Assembly: GCA_003221075.1 (NCBI GenBank)
Contig: QHUF01000166.1
Span: 1-14,659 of the forward strand
Length of the DNA stretch: 14,659 nucleotides
Direction of reading: 5' to 3'
Source: Gemmatimonadota bacterium
GTDB lineage: Bacteria; Gemmatimonadota; Gemmatimonadetes; Gemmatimonadales; GWC2-71-9
The notes beneath the pieces were generated by a model that made no database searches, was not told where the DNA came from, and saw nothing but the letters and a program-made list of their open reading frames with translations. The translations under genes were made by a program, and so were the position numbers. Numbering within the stretch: the stretch's first letter is position 1; each line of letters starts with the position of its first letter. This document shows, piece after piece, positions 1-6,668 of the stretch.

Positions 1-405
1 CGCGGCGCCAAACGTGAACCCGACGACGCCTGAGCCGAAGTAGCCGAGTGGTTTGCGCGCCAACTCGATGCGCCATTCGCGCATCAGGAATGCCGGGCGC
101 AGGATGCCGAGGAGATAGACGCCGAACAGAATCAGCAGGACGCCGCCGACGCGCCCGAGCCAGACCTGGTAATCGCGCAGCAGATTGCCCACCGCGGATG
201 CCGCGGCGCCGAGCAGCACGAACACGAGCGAGAATCCAGCGACGAACCACAGCCCGTGCAGCACCGCCGTCCCGCGCCGCCGTTCGACCTCCTCCACCGA
301 CATGCCGGTGAGATAGCCGATATAGCTCGGAATCAGCGGCAACACACACGGAGACAGGAAACTCAGCAGGCCGGCTGCAAACGCAACCGCAACACCGACT
401 CCCAC
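1..405 (-). CDS. ccdA: CcdA-type cytochrome c biogenesis/thiol-disulfide transporter, 3' end outside window
   Basis: The first 135 codons of a polytopic inner-membrane protein of the CcdA/DsbD transmembrane family. Known members carry electrons from cytoplasmic thioredoxin across the membrane to reduce extracytoplasmic thiols, including apocytochrome c heme sites. The opening helix contains the family signature SFLSPCVLPLIPSYIGYLTG (residues 15-34) with the redox-active Cys at residue 20. Further hydrophobic helices follow around residues 53-75 and 85-103. The gene leaves the window before the second catalytic Cys would appear. The GTG start directly abuts the TAG stop of the upstream arginine decarboxylase, which is in the same frame, so no earlier start is possible. 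No Shine-Dalgarno sequence is visible, so translation probably depends on reinitiation. The family call is firm; whether it serves cytochrome c maturation or another thiol pathway is not decided here. Confidence 0.9.
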   Translation of the reverse strand, partial: MGVGVAVAFAAGLLSFLSPCVLPLIPSYIGYLTGMSVEEVERRRGTAVLHGLWFVAGFSLVFVLLGAAASAVGNLLRDYQVWLGRVGGVLLILFGVYLLGILRPAFLMREWRIELARKPLGYFGSGVVGFTFGAA

Positions 406-966
406 CTAGCCGCAGAATGCGACGGCGGACACGACGGTGGTCCAACGGGCGTCGGCACCGCACTCCGCCGTCGAGGTCACGTTCATCGTGCGAACGATTT
501 CACCCGACAAGAGCCACTGCTCGCGGCGCTCGTCCCAGGCCTTCTCCGGATCGAACGGCACGCCCAGCACCGTGCCCAGCATCGACGCAGCGAGATCCTC
601 GGCGTATTCCCCGGCCGTGACCTCGTTCTGGCCGTAGCTGTGGTGCTCGGAGATGTAGCCGTGGTGGGTAGGGTCGGCGGGGAGCGCGAGTCCGATGGAC
701 GCCGCGACGAGCCGGCTGGGCTCGTTGGTCGAAGACTCCGCGACGACGGTGAAGAGCACTTGCCCCGGGTGCAGCATGCTCAACCCCTCTTCCCGGTCCA
801 CCAGCTCGCACTGAGGAGGAAAAATCGAGCTCACCCGCACCAGATTGAAATTAGCGAGATGGGCGTCACGCAACGCCATCTCGAAGCTGGTGAGTTTTTC
901 CTTGTGCCGGCCGACGCCCTTGGTCAGAAAGGCCTTGGTCGGGATGAACATTCTCGCGTCAATCAA
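406..966 (-). CDS. Pyruvoyl-dependent arginine decarboxylase (PvlArgDC)
   Basis: 186 codons. Family members convert arginine to agmatine with a covalently bound pyruvoyl group made by self-cleavage of the proenzyme. The cleavage motif VSSIFPP lies at residues 45-51, so the chain is expected to split between Ser46 and Ser47, leaving the pyruvoyl group on Ser47. Glu107 in GYISEHH (103-109) fits the catalytic acid seen as Glu109 in the Methanocaldococcus jannaschii enzyme. Length and overall layout match the family. A TTG start at 966 is preferred because GGGGAGG sits 9 bases upstream. The internal ATG at 951 begins at the more usual MFIPTKAF, but it has no good ribosome binding site. The gene follows the 129-aa unknown by 6 bases and abuts ccdA. 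Agmatine could feed polyamine synthesis or acid resistance; the window does not decide which. Confidence 0.93.
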   Translation of the reverse strand: MIDARMFIPTKAFLTKGVGRHKEKLTSFEMALRDAHLANFNLVRVSSIFPPQCELVDREEGLSMLHPGQVLFTVVAESSTNEPSRLVAASIGLALPADPTHHGYISEHHSYGQNEVTAGEYAEDLAASMLGTVLGVPFDPEKAWDERREQWLLSGEIVRTMNVTSTAECGADARWTTVVSAVAFCG

Positions 967-972
967 CGCTGA

Positions 973-1362
973 CTACCTCCCCTCGTACCACACCGCGGGA
1001 CCGAGCTCGACCGGGGGCTCGGTGTCGCCGCCCCGGTCCACCGTCGCCTGCATCACCTTCGCCAGCACCTCGGCGGTACTGAGCGCGACTTCCTCGACTT
1101 CGATCTTCGACTGCCCGCGCTCTTTCCCGCGCACGACGAGCATGTATCGTGCCGTGTAGACGCGCAACCGACCATCACCTGATTTTCGCGTCACGACCGC
1201 CGTGCCCCATTCCTTGCCTGCGCGTTTGATGGGGTGGAACACGTAGATGGTCTCGATCTCCCCCGGCGGCACCTGGGTTTCGACCGCGGCGGCCAGCTTC
1301 GCCCACCCTGCCCCCTGTCCTGGGGCTAACGGTGCAAAACCGCCGGCGCCGATGCTTGCCAT
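973..1362 (-). CDS. Uncharacterised 129-aa protein between ornithine cyclodeaminase-type and arginine decarboxylase genes
   Basis: Not a family I recognise. It is a soluble protein of mixed alpha/beta appearance with no signal peptide or membrane segment. The N-terminus is Gly/Ala-rich (residues 1-20). A beta-rich core contains IETIYVFHPIKRAGKEWGTA (37-56), RVYTARYMLVVRGK (67-80) and IEVEEVAL (87-94). A short helix and a conserved-looking tail ending ELGPAVWYEGR follow. The only ATG in frame with the core is at 1362. This overlaps the end of the TIGR00300 gene by 37 bases and has only a weak GGAG immediately before it. A GTG at codon 31 would avoid the overlap but would cut into the ordered region. 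The gene sits between two arginine/ornithine enzymes and is probably cotranscribed with them. A role in that pathway, or in maturation or regulation of a neighbour, is inference only. Confidence 0.7.
   Translation of the reverse strand: MASIGAGGFAPLAPGQGAGWAKLAAAVETQVPPGEIETIYVFHPIKRAGKEWGTAVVTRKSGDGRLRVYTARYMLVVRGKERGQSKIEVEEVALSTAEVLAKVMQATVDRGGDTEPPVELGPAVWYEGR
976..982 (-). promoter_or_regulatory. Strong Shine-Dalgarno (GGGGAGG) for the arginine decarboxylase
   Basis: GGGGAGG on the minus strand lies inside the last codons of the 129-aa gene, 9 bases before the TTG at 966. It is one of the strongest ribosome binding sites in the window and supports the TTG start over the ATG 15 bases further in, which would sit about 24 bases away. 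Confidence 0.6.
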
Positions 1363-2447
1363 CGCTCCACGTAGAAGCGCAAGACGTGCATGAAGTCCTG
1401 CGCGTTGGTGACGACACCGTACGCCTGGTGCGTGCCGCGATCCCGCAGCTTGGTGACCACGAACTCGGTCTGATCGACGCAGATCGTGGTGAGCGGCCGG
1501 ATCTTTTCGACGACGGGATCGTCCACGAACGCCGGCAGCATGTTGCCGACCGCGATGGCGTGCAGCGCGGTGGCCACGAAAATCGCGAATGTCGCCTGCG
1601 CGGTGTGGGCGCGCATGGCGTCCTGTGCCGCCAGGGTATCGGGAATGACGTCGGGCAACGGGCCGTCGTCGCGAATCGAGCCTGCGAGCACGTAGGGGAT
1701 CCGGTTTTGCACCAGCGCGTGCATGATGCCGCTCTTCACGGTCCCCTGGGTCACGGCCTTCTCGATCGAACCGGCGCGGCGGATCGCGTTGATGGCGCGC
1801 ATGTGCAAGCCGTGGCCGCCCTCCACGCTTTCGCCGGAGCTGGACATTCCGAGGGTCGTGCCGAAGATCGCGGCCTCCAGATCGTGCACCGCCACGGCAT
1901 TGCCGCCCAGCAGCGTATGACAATAGCCGTTTTCAACGAACCAGATCATGTCCTCGCGCGCGCGGGCATGCACGAGCGCGGGCCCGATGACCCAGAGGAT
2001 CCTGCCGCCGCGCACTTTTTCCTCGCCCAGCAGCTCCGCGAGGACGCTGTAGTCCACCGGCCGTTCGCGCGACACCTCGGTCGCCATGAAACGAAACTCG
2101 TTGGGGCTGTGTGTGCGGCCCAAAAAACCTTCGACGTGAACGAAGATCCCCTCGCTGCCGTCCTCGGCCGCTCCCAGCGCGACCTTGTCGCCCTTGCGCA
2201 CGCGGCGCGGCTCGGTGATCACCAGGTCGTCGCCGCTCGCCTGCACGATCACGCAGTCCATGCGCGGGAGCCGGGGCCGGCGCCAGCCGGCGGGCAGCTT
2301 CACGTAGGTCGGCAGGTTCGTGGTCGAAAAAAAACCGTCGGGAAGAACCCCGTCGGCCGGTGCGGGCGTGAATCGCGCGTCGGGCACGCCCGTTAAGGGG
2401 GGCGCGGCAAAGTTGGGTGGTCGGTACTGAAACCGAGGACGACTCAC
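1326..2447 (-). CDS. TIGR00300-family protein, ornithine cyclodeaminase-type (ArgZ/AgrE C-terminal-like)
   Basis: 373 codons. It resembles the stand-alone form of the domain at the C-terminus of cyanobacterial arginine dihydrolase/ornithine cyclodeaminase AgrE and in archaeal TIGR00300 proteins. Characterised relatives convert ornithine to proline and ammonia using NAD. Family blocks include ILWVIGPALVHARARE (150-165), GGNAVAVHDLEAAIFGTTLG (181-200), EGGHGLHMRAINAIRRAGSI (209-228), LAGSIRDDGPLPDVIPD (254-270), AVGNMLPAFV (299-308) and TICVDQTEFVVTKLRDRGTH (321-340). I see neither an N-terminal guanidine-modifying domain nor an archaeal-type N-terminal domain. The GTG start at 2447 gives the expected RPPNFAAPPL opening. 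It is the only start between the preceding in-frame stop and the conserved region, and it lacks a clear Shine-Dalgarno. An uninterrupted T8 run lies in the coding strand near codons 38-41. Family assignment is strong; substrate is inferred from relatives. Confidence 0.88.
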   Translation of the reverse strand: MSRPRFQYRPPNFAAPPLTGVPDARFTPAPADGVLPDGFFSTTNLPTYVKLPAGWRRPRLPRMDCVIVQASGDDLVITEPRRVRKGDKVALGAAEDGSEGIFVHVEGFLGRTHSPNEFRFMATEVSRERPVDYSVLAELLGEEKVRGGRILWVIGPALVHARAREDMIWFVENGYCHTLLGGNAVAVHDLEAAIFGTTLGMSSSGESVEGGHGLHMRAINAIRRAGSIEKAVTQGTVKSGIMHALVQNRIPYVLAGSIRDDGPLPDVIPDTLAAQDAMRAHTAQATFAIFVATALHAIAVGNMLPAFVDDPVVEKIRPLTTICVDQTEFVVTKLRDRGTHQAYGVVTNAQDFMHVLRFYVERWQASAPAVLHR

Positions 2448-2480
2448 AGGCCGGTCAAAATACCCGAAGGCAAACGGCTT

Positions 2481-4718
2481 TCACAAGAGTGAAACGGGAT
2501 CTCGATCGACGATCACCGCGCGGTGCCCCTTCGCGCGCCACGCGCGCACCACGCGTCCGAGCACCCGCGGCTCGGCAGACTTCCCCAACACGTGCCAGCG
2601 CCACTTCCCTTTGAGGCGCATCAGCGGGCACGGCGCGGGGCCCAGCACCGTGAGCGCGCCGTCAAGGTGCTCCGTCGAAGCGCGTCGAAGCCAAGCCGCC
2701 ACGCGCTCGGCCAGCTCGGCGGTCTGGGCGTGGTCGGCGGTGGCGATGACAAAGCGAACCAAACCCGTTCGTGGAGGATATGGAGGATGTGGAGGTGTTC
2801 GCAGGGGCAGTTCGACAGCCGCAAACTGCGAGACGGAGTGCGCGGCTGCCGCCCGAATCGCGTGGTGATCGGGCGCGCGCGTCTGCACGAACACCCGGCC
2901 GCCCCGCGCCCCCCGCCCCGCCCTTCCTGCCACCTGCGCCACAAGCTGGAATGTGCGCTCGCCGGCCCGGAAATCGGGGAAATGCAGGCCCGTATCGGCG
3001 TCCACGACGCCGACAACGGTGACGTTGGGAAAGTCCAGGCCCTTCGCGATCATCTGCGTGCCCAGCAGGATGTCGACCTCGCCACGCGCCACGCGCTCCA
3101 GGATGTGATGGTGGGCCCATTTGCTCGTCGTCGTATCGAGGTCCATCCGCGCGATGCGGGCGCGCGGATAGCGCAACCCGACAAAATGCTCGAGCTGCTG
3201 CGTACCGAGCCCGCGCAGGCGCTGCGTCGGGTTGCCACAGATCCCGCAGATCTCGGGGATCGGCTCCTCGTGCCCGCAGTAGTGGCACCGCATGCTGGCC
3301 GGCGTGTGGTGTACCGTGAGCGCGATGGCGCATTGCGGGCACCCCGGCACGTTGCCGCAGGCGGGACACTGGACGAACGTCGCGAACCCGCGGCGGTTGA
3401 GCAGCAGGATGACCTGCTCGCCGCGCTCCAAAGCACCGGAGATGGCGGTATCGAGCGACTCGCTCCACGGAATCACTCCTGGCGGGGCAGCGGTCTCCGA
3501 CGGCGCGATCCGCGGCGCGCTGCGCAGATCCACGATCTCCACGGGCGGCAGCGGGCGCGCCCCCACGCGATCCGGCAGCGCGACGGTAACGATCCGTTCG
3601 TCACTGAGCGTCTCCAGCGATGGGGTCGCGCTTCCGAGAATAAGGCGAGCGCCTTCGAGCTGCGCGCGCATCGCCGCGGCGTCGCGGGCGTGGTAGCGCG
3701 GCGCCGACCCCTGCTTGTAGCTGGGCTCGTGCTCCTCGTCCACCACGATCGCGCCCAGCCGCTGCACCGGCGCGAACACGGCGGACCGGGGGCCGACCGC
3801 CACCAGCCGCTCGCCCCGGCGCAAGGCGCGCCACGCGTCGGCGCGCTCGCCATCGGACAACCCCGAGTGGAGCACGGCCACACGGTCTCCAAAGACGCCG
3901 CGCACCCGCGCGACGGTCTGCGGCGTCAGGGCGATTTCCGGCACCAGCAGGATCGCCCCGCGCCCCGACGCGACCACGCCGCGCAGCACTTCCAGATAGA
4001 CGAGCGTCTTTCCCGACCCGGTGACGCCGTGCAGCAGGACAGGTTGGTTGAGGGGGGTGCCTGCGATCCCGCGCAAGACCGCTCGCTGGTCCTCCGTGAG
4101 TGTCGGTGGTGGAGGTGTCGAAAGGCCCTCGAAGGGATCGCGCATCTCCGGCACCTGCTCGATGCGCGCGAGACCTTGCTGCACCAACCCATCGATGGAA
4201 TTCCGGGACAACCGCAATTGTCCCACGAGGTGCGAGACCGGTGCGCTTCCCCCGAGAGCCTCCACGGTCTCGTAGACCGCCCGCCGCTTGGGCGAGCGCT
4301 TGAACCGGCGCTCCCGCTCGAGCAGCGAGTCCATTCCGTTGCCGGTGAGCACGAGTACCCGCTCCGCGGCCGGCGCCGGCCCCTGCGGTCGAGCCACGCT
4401 CCACAGCGGTCCCGGCAGAATGGCCCGCAGCGCGAGTCCGAGCGGCGCGCCGTAGTAGTCCGACATCCAGCGCCCCAGCTCGAGCAGCGGCGGCGAGATC
4501 GCCGGCTCATCGTCCGGGGCCGCGATGATCGGTTTTACGTCGATCCCTGCTGACGGCAGATGGCTGACGGCTTCTGTTACGATCCCGACAACACTGCGCC
4601 GTCGTAACGGGACCACGACCCGCGCACCGGGCGCGACGCGGGCCGCCAGCGGGTCGGGGACTTCGTAGATGTAGGAGCGGCTTACCGGAACGGGGAGGAC
4701 GACCGCGGCATAGGTCAT
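2481..4718 (-). CDS. priA: Primosomal protein N' (replication restart helicase PriA)
   Basis: 745 codons, a normal PriA length. PriA binds abandoned replication forks and reloads the replisome as a 3'-5' DNA helicase. The N-terminal DNA-binding region opens TYAAVVLPVPV. The helicase core has Walker A GVTGSGKT (231-238), the DEEH box (327-330) and LGSATPS (361-367). Eight zinc-ligand cysteines occur at 451, 454, 460, 463, 478, 481, 491 and 494. The second helicase lobe contains LLGTQMIAKGLDFPNVT and the motif VI-like block QVAGRAGRG. The ATG at 4718 overlaps the stop of the degraded epimerase as ATGA. Because the epimerase is frameshifted, its frame also runs into this gene without a stop, but PriA itself needs no N-terminal extension. 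A heptad repeat lies in the linker near residues 48-57, and a TPP-HPP-YPP triplet lies near the C-terminal domain. Identity is certain. Confidence 0.97.
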   Translation of the reverse strand: MTYAAVVLPVPVSRSYIYEVPDPLAARVAPGARVVVPLRRRSVVGIVTEAVSHLPSAGIDVKPIIAAPDDEPAISPPLLELGRWMSDYYGAPLGLALRAILPGPLWSVARPQGPAPAAERVLVLTGNGMDSLLERERRFKRSPKRRAVYETVEALGGSAPVSHLVGQLRLSRNSIDGLVQQGLARIEQVPEMRDPFEGLSTPPPPTLTEDQRAVLRGIAGTPLNQPVLLHGVTGSGKTLVYLEVLRGVVASGRGAILLVPEIALTPQTVARVRGVFGDRVAVLHSGLSDGERADAWRALRRGERLVAVGPRSAVFAPVQRLGAIVVDEEHEPSYKQGSAPRYHARDAAAMRAQLEGARLILGSATPSLETLSDERIVTVALPDRVGARPLPPVEIVDLRSAPRIAPSETAAPPGVIPWSESLDTAISGALERGEQVILLLNRRGFATFVQCPACGNVPGCPQCAIALTVHHTPASMRCHYCGHEEPIPEICGICGNPTQRLRGLGTQQLEHFVGLRYPRARIARMDLDTTTSKWAHHHILERVARGEVDILLGTQMIAKGLDFPNVTVVGVVDADTGLHFPDFRAGERTFQLVAQVAGRAGRGARGGRVFVQTRAPDHHAIRAAAAHSVSQFAAVELPLRTPPHPPYPPRTGLVRFVIATADHAQTAELAERVAAWLRRASTEHLDGALTVLGPAPCPLMRLKGKWRWHVLGKSAEPRVLGRVVRAWRAKGHRAVIVDRDPVSLL
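2772..2797. repeat. Imperfect 9-bp tandem repeat (three units) inside priA
   Basis: On the plus strand the units are TGGAGGATA, TGGAGGATG and TGGAGGTG. On the coding strand they read as TPP, HPP and YPP, so unit changes preserve the frame. The array covers the YPP motif of the PriA C-terminal region, where most relatives have a single copy followed by an aromatic residue. Confidence 0.6.
4548..4575. repeat. Degenerate heptanucleotide array (four units) inside the priA linker
   Basis: Plus-strand units are TGCTGAC, GGCAGAT, GGCTGAC and GGCTTCT with exact 7-base phase. On the coding strand the array encodes EAVSHLPSA (about residues 49-57), a variable linker in the N-terminal part of PriA. Gain or loss of one unit would shift the frame, but three units (21 bases) are neutral. 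Confidence 0.5.
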
Positions 4719-5642
4719 CGCCGCCGCACACCAAGCCCCGGCTCGGTCGGCAGCCGAATCTGGCCTCGCTCGATGGTTGCGCCCGTGAACGGAGCAGCCC
4801 ACCATGACGAGCATGCCGTGGGCGCGGGCGGTAGCGATCATGCGCAGCGCTTCCCGCAGCGATCCGCACTTGGCGAGCTTGATGTTGATCCCGTCCACTC
4901 GGGCCGCGAGCCGCGGGATGTCGGCGGCGACGAGGCAGCTTTCGTCCACCACGACCGGCAGATGGTGCTTGGACGCCACGCGCCGCACCTCGAGCAGGCC
5001 GTCCAGATCATCAGGCGCGAGCGGCTGCTCCAGAAACTCGACGCCGTGCTCTTTCAAGACCGGGATCATCTGCTTGGCCCGTGCCACGGTCCAGCCCGCG
5101 TTGGCATCCACGCGCAGGGGCTTCCGCGTCGTCTCACGCACGATGCGGAGAATCTCTTCGTCGCGGTCGGTGCCGAGTTTCACTTTCAGAATGGGGTAGT
5201 CCTCGGCTTCACGCACTTTGGCCCGCATCTTGTCCGCCGAATCGAGCCCGATCGTGAAGGAGGACAGGGGCGCACGCTGGGGATCGAGTCCCCACAGCCT
5301 CCACAACGGCTGCCGCAGCTTCTTCCCAACGAGGTCATGCAGCGCGGCCGAGAGCGCAGCGCGGGCCGCCCAGTTCTTCGGCAGCGCGTGCTCCCAGCGA
5401 TCCTCCGCGGCTTCAAGGTCGAACGGATCGCGCGGCAGGTGCGCGCTGAGCCGCTCGAAGCCGGCGAGCACCGTTTCGAGCGTCTCGCCATAGAACGAGG
5501 ATGGATCGGCTTCGCCCCACCCCTCTTGCCCGTCCTCGTCGACGAGCCGGACCCAGGCGCGCTTGTACCCGTTCGTCGAACCGCGGGCGATGGCAAACGG
5601 ATGGCGCGTGGTGATGGAGCACTGCTCGACGAGCAGCTTCAC
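4715..5642 (-). pseudogene. Dipeptide epimerase (enolase superfamily, L-Ala-D/L-Glu epimerase-like) with internal deletion and frame change
   Basis: Intact relatives racemise the second residue of dipeptides such as L-Ala-D-Glu during murein recycling. The catalytic apparatus is mostly present, numbered from the GTG at 5642: KVK Lys153/155, metal ligands Asp179 (DANAGW), Glu205 (EQPLAPDD) and Asp233 (VVDES), and Lys255 (INIKLAKCG). After VMVGCS (279-284) the frame changes. The expected end of barrel strand 8, with the substrate-binding DxD segment, is absent. The normal family tail appears in another frame as TGATIERGQIRLPTEPGLGV and ends in a TGA overlapping the priA ATG. About 25-40 codons seem missing, and the 928-base span is not a multiple of three. 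The GTG start overlaps the corA stop as GTGA. The uninterrupted frame instead runs into priA, giving a spurious 1053-codon fusion. Real decay and assembly error are both possible. Confidence 0.8.
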
Positions 5643-6664
5643 AGCCAGCGATTCTTCTTCAGCCACCACATGATGACGCCGGAGGTCACCGCCATCACGA
5701 CGAGCGCGCCGTAGAAGCCGTACGGGTTATGGGTGAAGGGCATCTGGCTGAAGTTCATGCCGAAGATTCCCGCGATGACGATCAACGGCAGCGCGATCGT
5801 GGCCACGATCGAGAGCTGCTTCATCACGGTGTTCAGGCGGTTCGACGTCTGCGACAGATATGTCTCGAGGACGCCGGCCAACAGGTCGCGCACGGTGTCC
5901 ATCGACTCGACGATGCGAATCGTGTGGTCGTAGACGTCGCGATAGTACAGCTGCGTTTCGGGACGAATGAAACCGCACGGCCGGTTGGTGAGGATGTTGA
6001 GCACTTCGCGCAGCGGGCCGACGTGGCGGCGCAGCGAAAACGCCGCCCGCTTCGCCTTGAAGATCTCATGAATCAGCCCGGGGTCGAACCGCTCGAAGAG
6101 GCGTTCTTCCAATCCGTCCACCATCGTGTTGAGCTCTTCGACCATCGGGAAATAGGCGTCCACCGACTGGTCGATGATGTTGTGCATCACCATCTCGACC
6201 CCGCGCGCGAGCAGCTCGGGATTGCGCACCAGGCGCTCGCGGACGATGGCACAGCTCTTCGATGGCAAGGCGTGCACCGTCGCCAGGAAGTTCTTTCCCA
6301 GGAAGAAATACAGGTTCGACGTGGCGAGATCGTACGGCTCCGGCGTGCCTTCGTCGAAGCGGATGACCGCCATCACGACGAAGACGTAGCGCTCGTACTC
6401 CTCGAACTTGACCCGCGTCCCCGGCGAGAGGGTGTCCTCGATGGACAGCGGGTGGAACGCGAACACTTTTTCGAGCAGCGCGAGCTGGTGCATGTTGGCG
6501 CTGTCGATGTCCACCCACAGCTCGCCTTCCCCTGCCTGCAGGATTTCGCGAATGCGCGTGGGCGAGATGTCCTGCTCGAGCGTGCCATCGGGCCGCCGGT
6601 AGATGCTGGCCGGCCAGTTCTTCGATGCCTGGGGCTGCTGCGCCGGTACGGTGGTGGCGGTCAC
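5639..6664 (-). CDS. corA: CorA-family Mg2+/Co2+ transporter
   Basis: 341 codons, the usual CorA size. It forms a pentameric inner-membrane channel for Mg2+ (also Co2+ and Ni2+) uptake. The long cytoplasmic domain (residues 1-280) includes VFAFHPLSIEDTL (67-79) and the long stalk helix. Two C-terminal membrane helices follow (about 283-301 and 316-335), with the hallmark GMN at 302-304 at the end of the first. The short external loop reads NFSQMPFTHNPYG, lacking the acidic residue of the common MPEL-type loop. The C-terminus is basic (KKNRWL), as is usual. The GTG start at 6664 is 4 bases after the deacetylase stop. Longer readings upstream only overlap the deacetylase gene. The stop overlaps the epimerase GTG. 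Family identity is certain; ion preference is not determinable from sequence. Confidence 0.95.
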   Translation of the reverse strand: MTATTVPAQQPQASKNWPASIYRRPDGTLEQDISPTRIREILQAGEGELWVDIDSANMHQLALLEKVFAFHPLSIEDTLSPGTRVKFEEYERYVFVVMAVIRFDEGTPEPYDLATSNLYFFLGKNFLATVHALPSKSCAIVRERLVRNPELLARGVEMVMHNIIDQSVDAYFPMVEELNTMVDGLEERLFERFDPGLIHEIFKAKRAAFSLRRHVGPLREVLNILTNRPCGFIRPETQLYYRDVYDHTIRIVESMDTVRDLLAGVLETYLSQTSNRLNTVMKQLSIVATIALPLIVIAGIFGMNFSQMPFTHNPYGFYGALVVMAVTSGVIMWWLKKNRWL

Positions 6665-6668
6665 GTCC

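Noticed and set aside
973..1923. A 316-residue protein including the 129-aa gene and upstream sequence
   Set aside because: The upstream 187 residues are an Arg-rich shadow of the TIGR00300 gene; only the part after the ATG at 1362 looks like protein.
1332..2396. Long open frame on the plus strand opposite the TIGR00300 gene
   Set aside because: His/Arg/Gly-rich translation with no family resemblance; it is the antisense of a recognised gene in GC-rich DNA.
2523..4553. A 676-codon plus-strand frame opposite priA
   Set aside because: Low-complexity Arg/His-rich translation, antisense to an unmistakable PriA.
4740..4800. Mobile-element insertion as the cause of the epimerase lesion
   Set aside because: The site shows loss rather than gain of sequence, with no target duplication or inverted repeat.
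2481..5642. A genuine epimerase-PriA bifunctional enzyme of about 1053 residues
   Set aside because: The junction residues between VMVGCS and the PriA Met match neither family, while another frame gives the proper epimerase tail and a TGA overlapping a well-placed PriA ATG.
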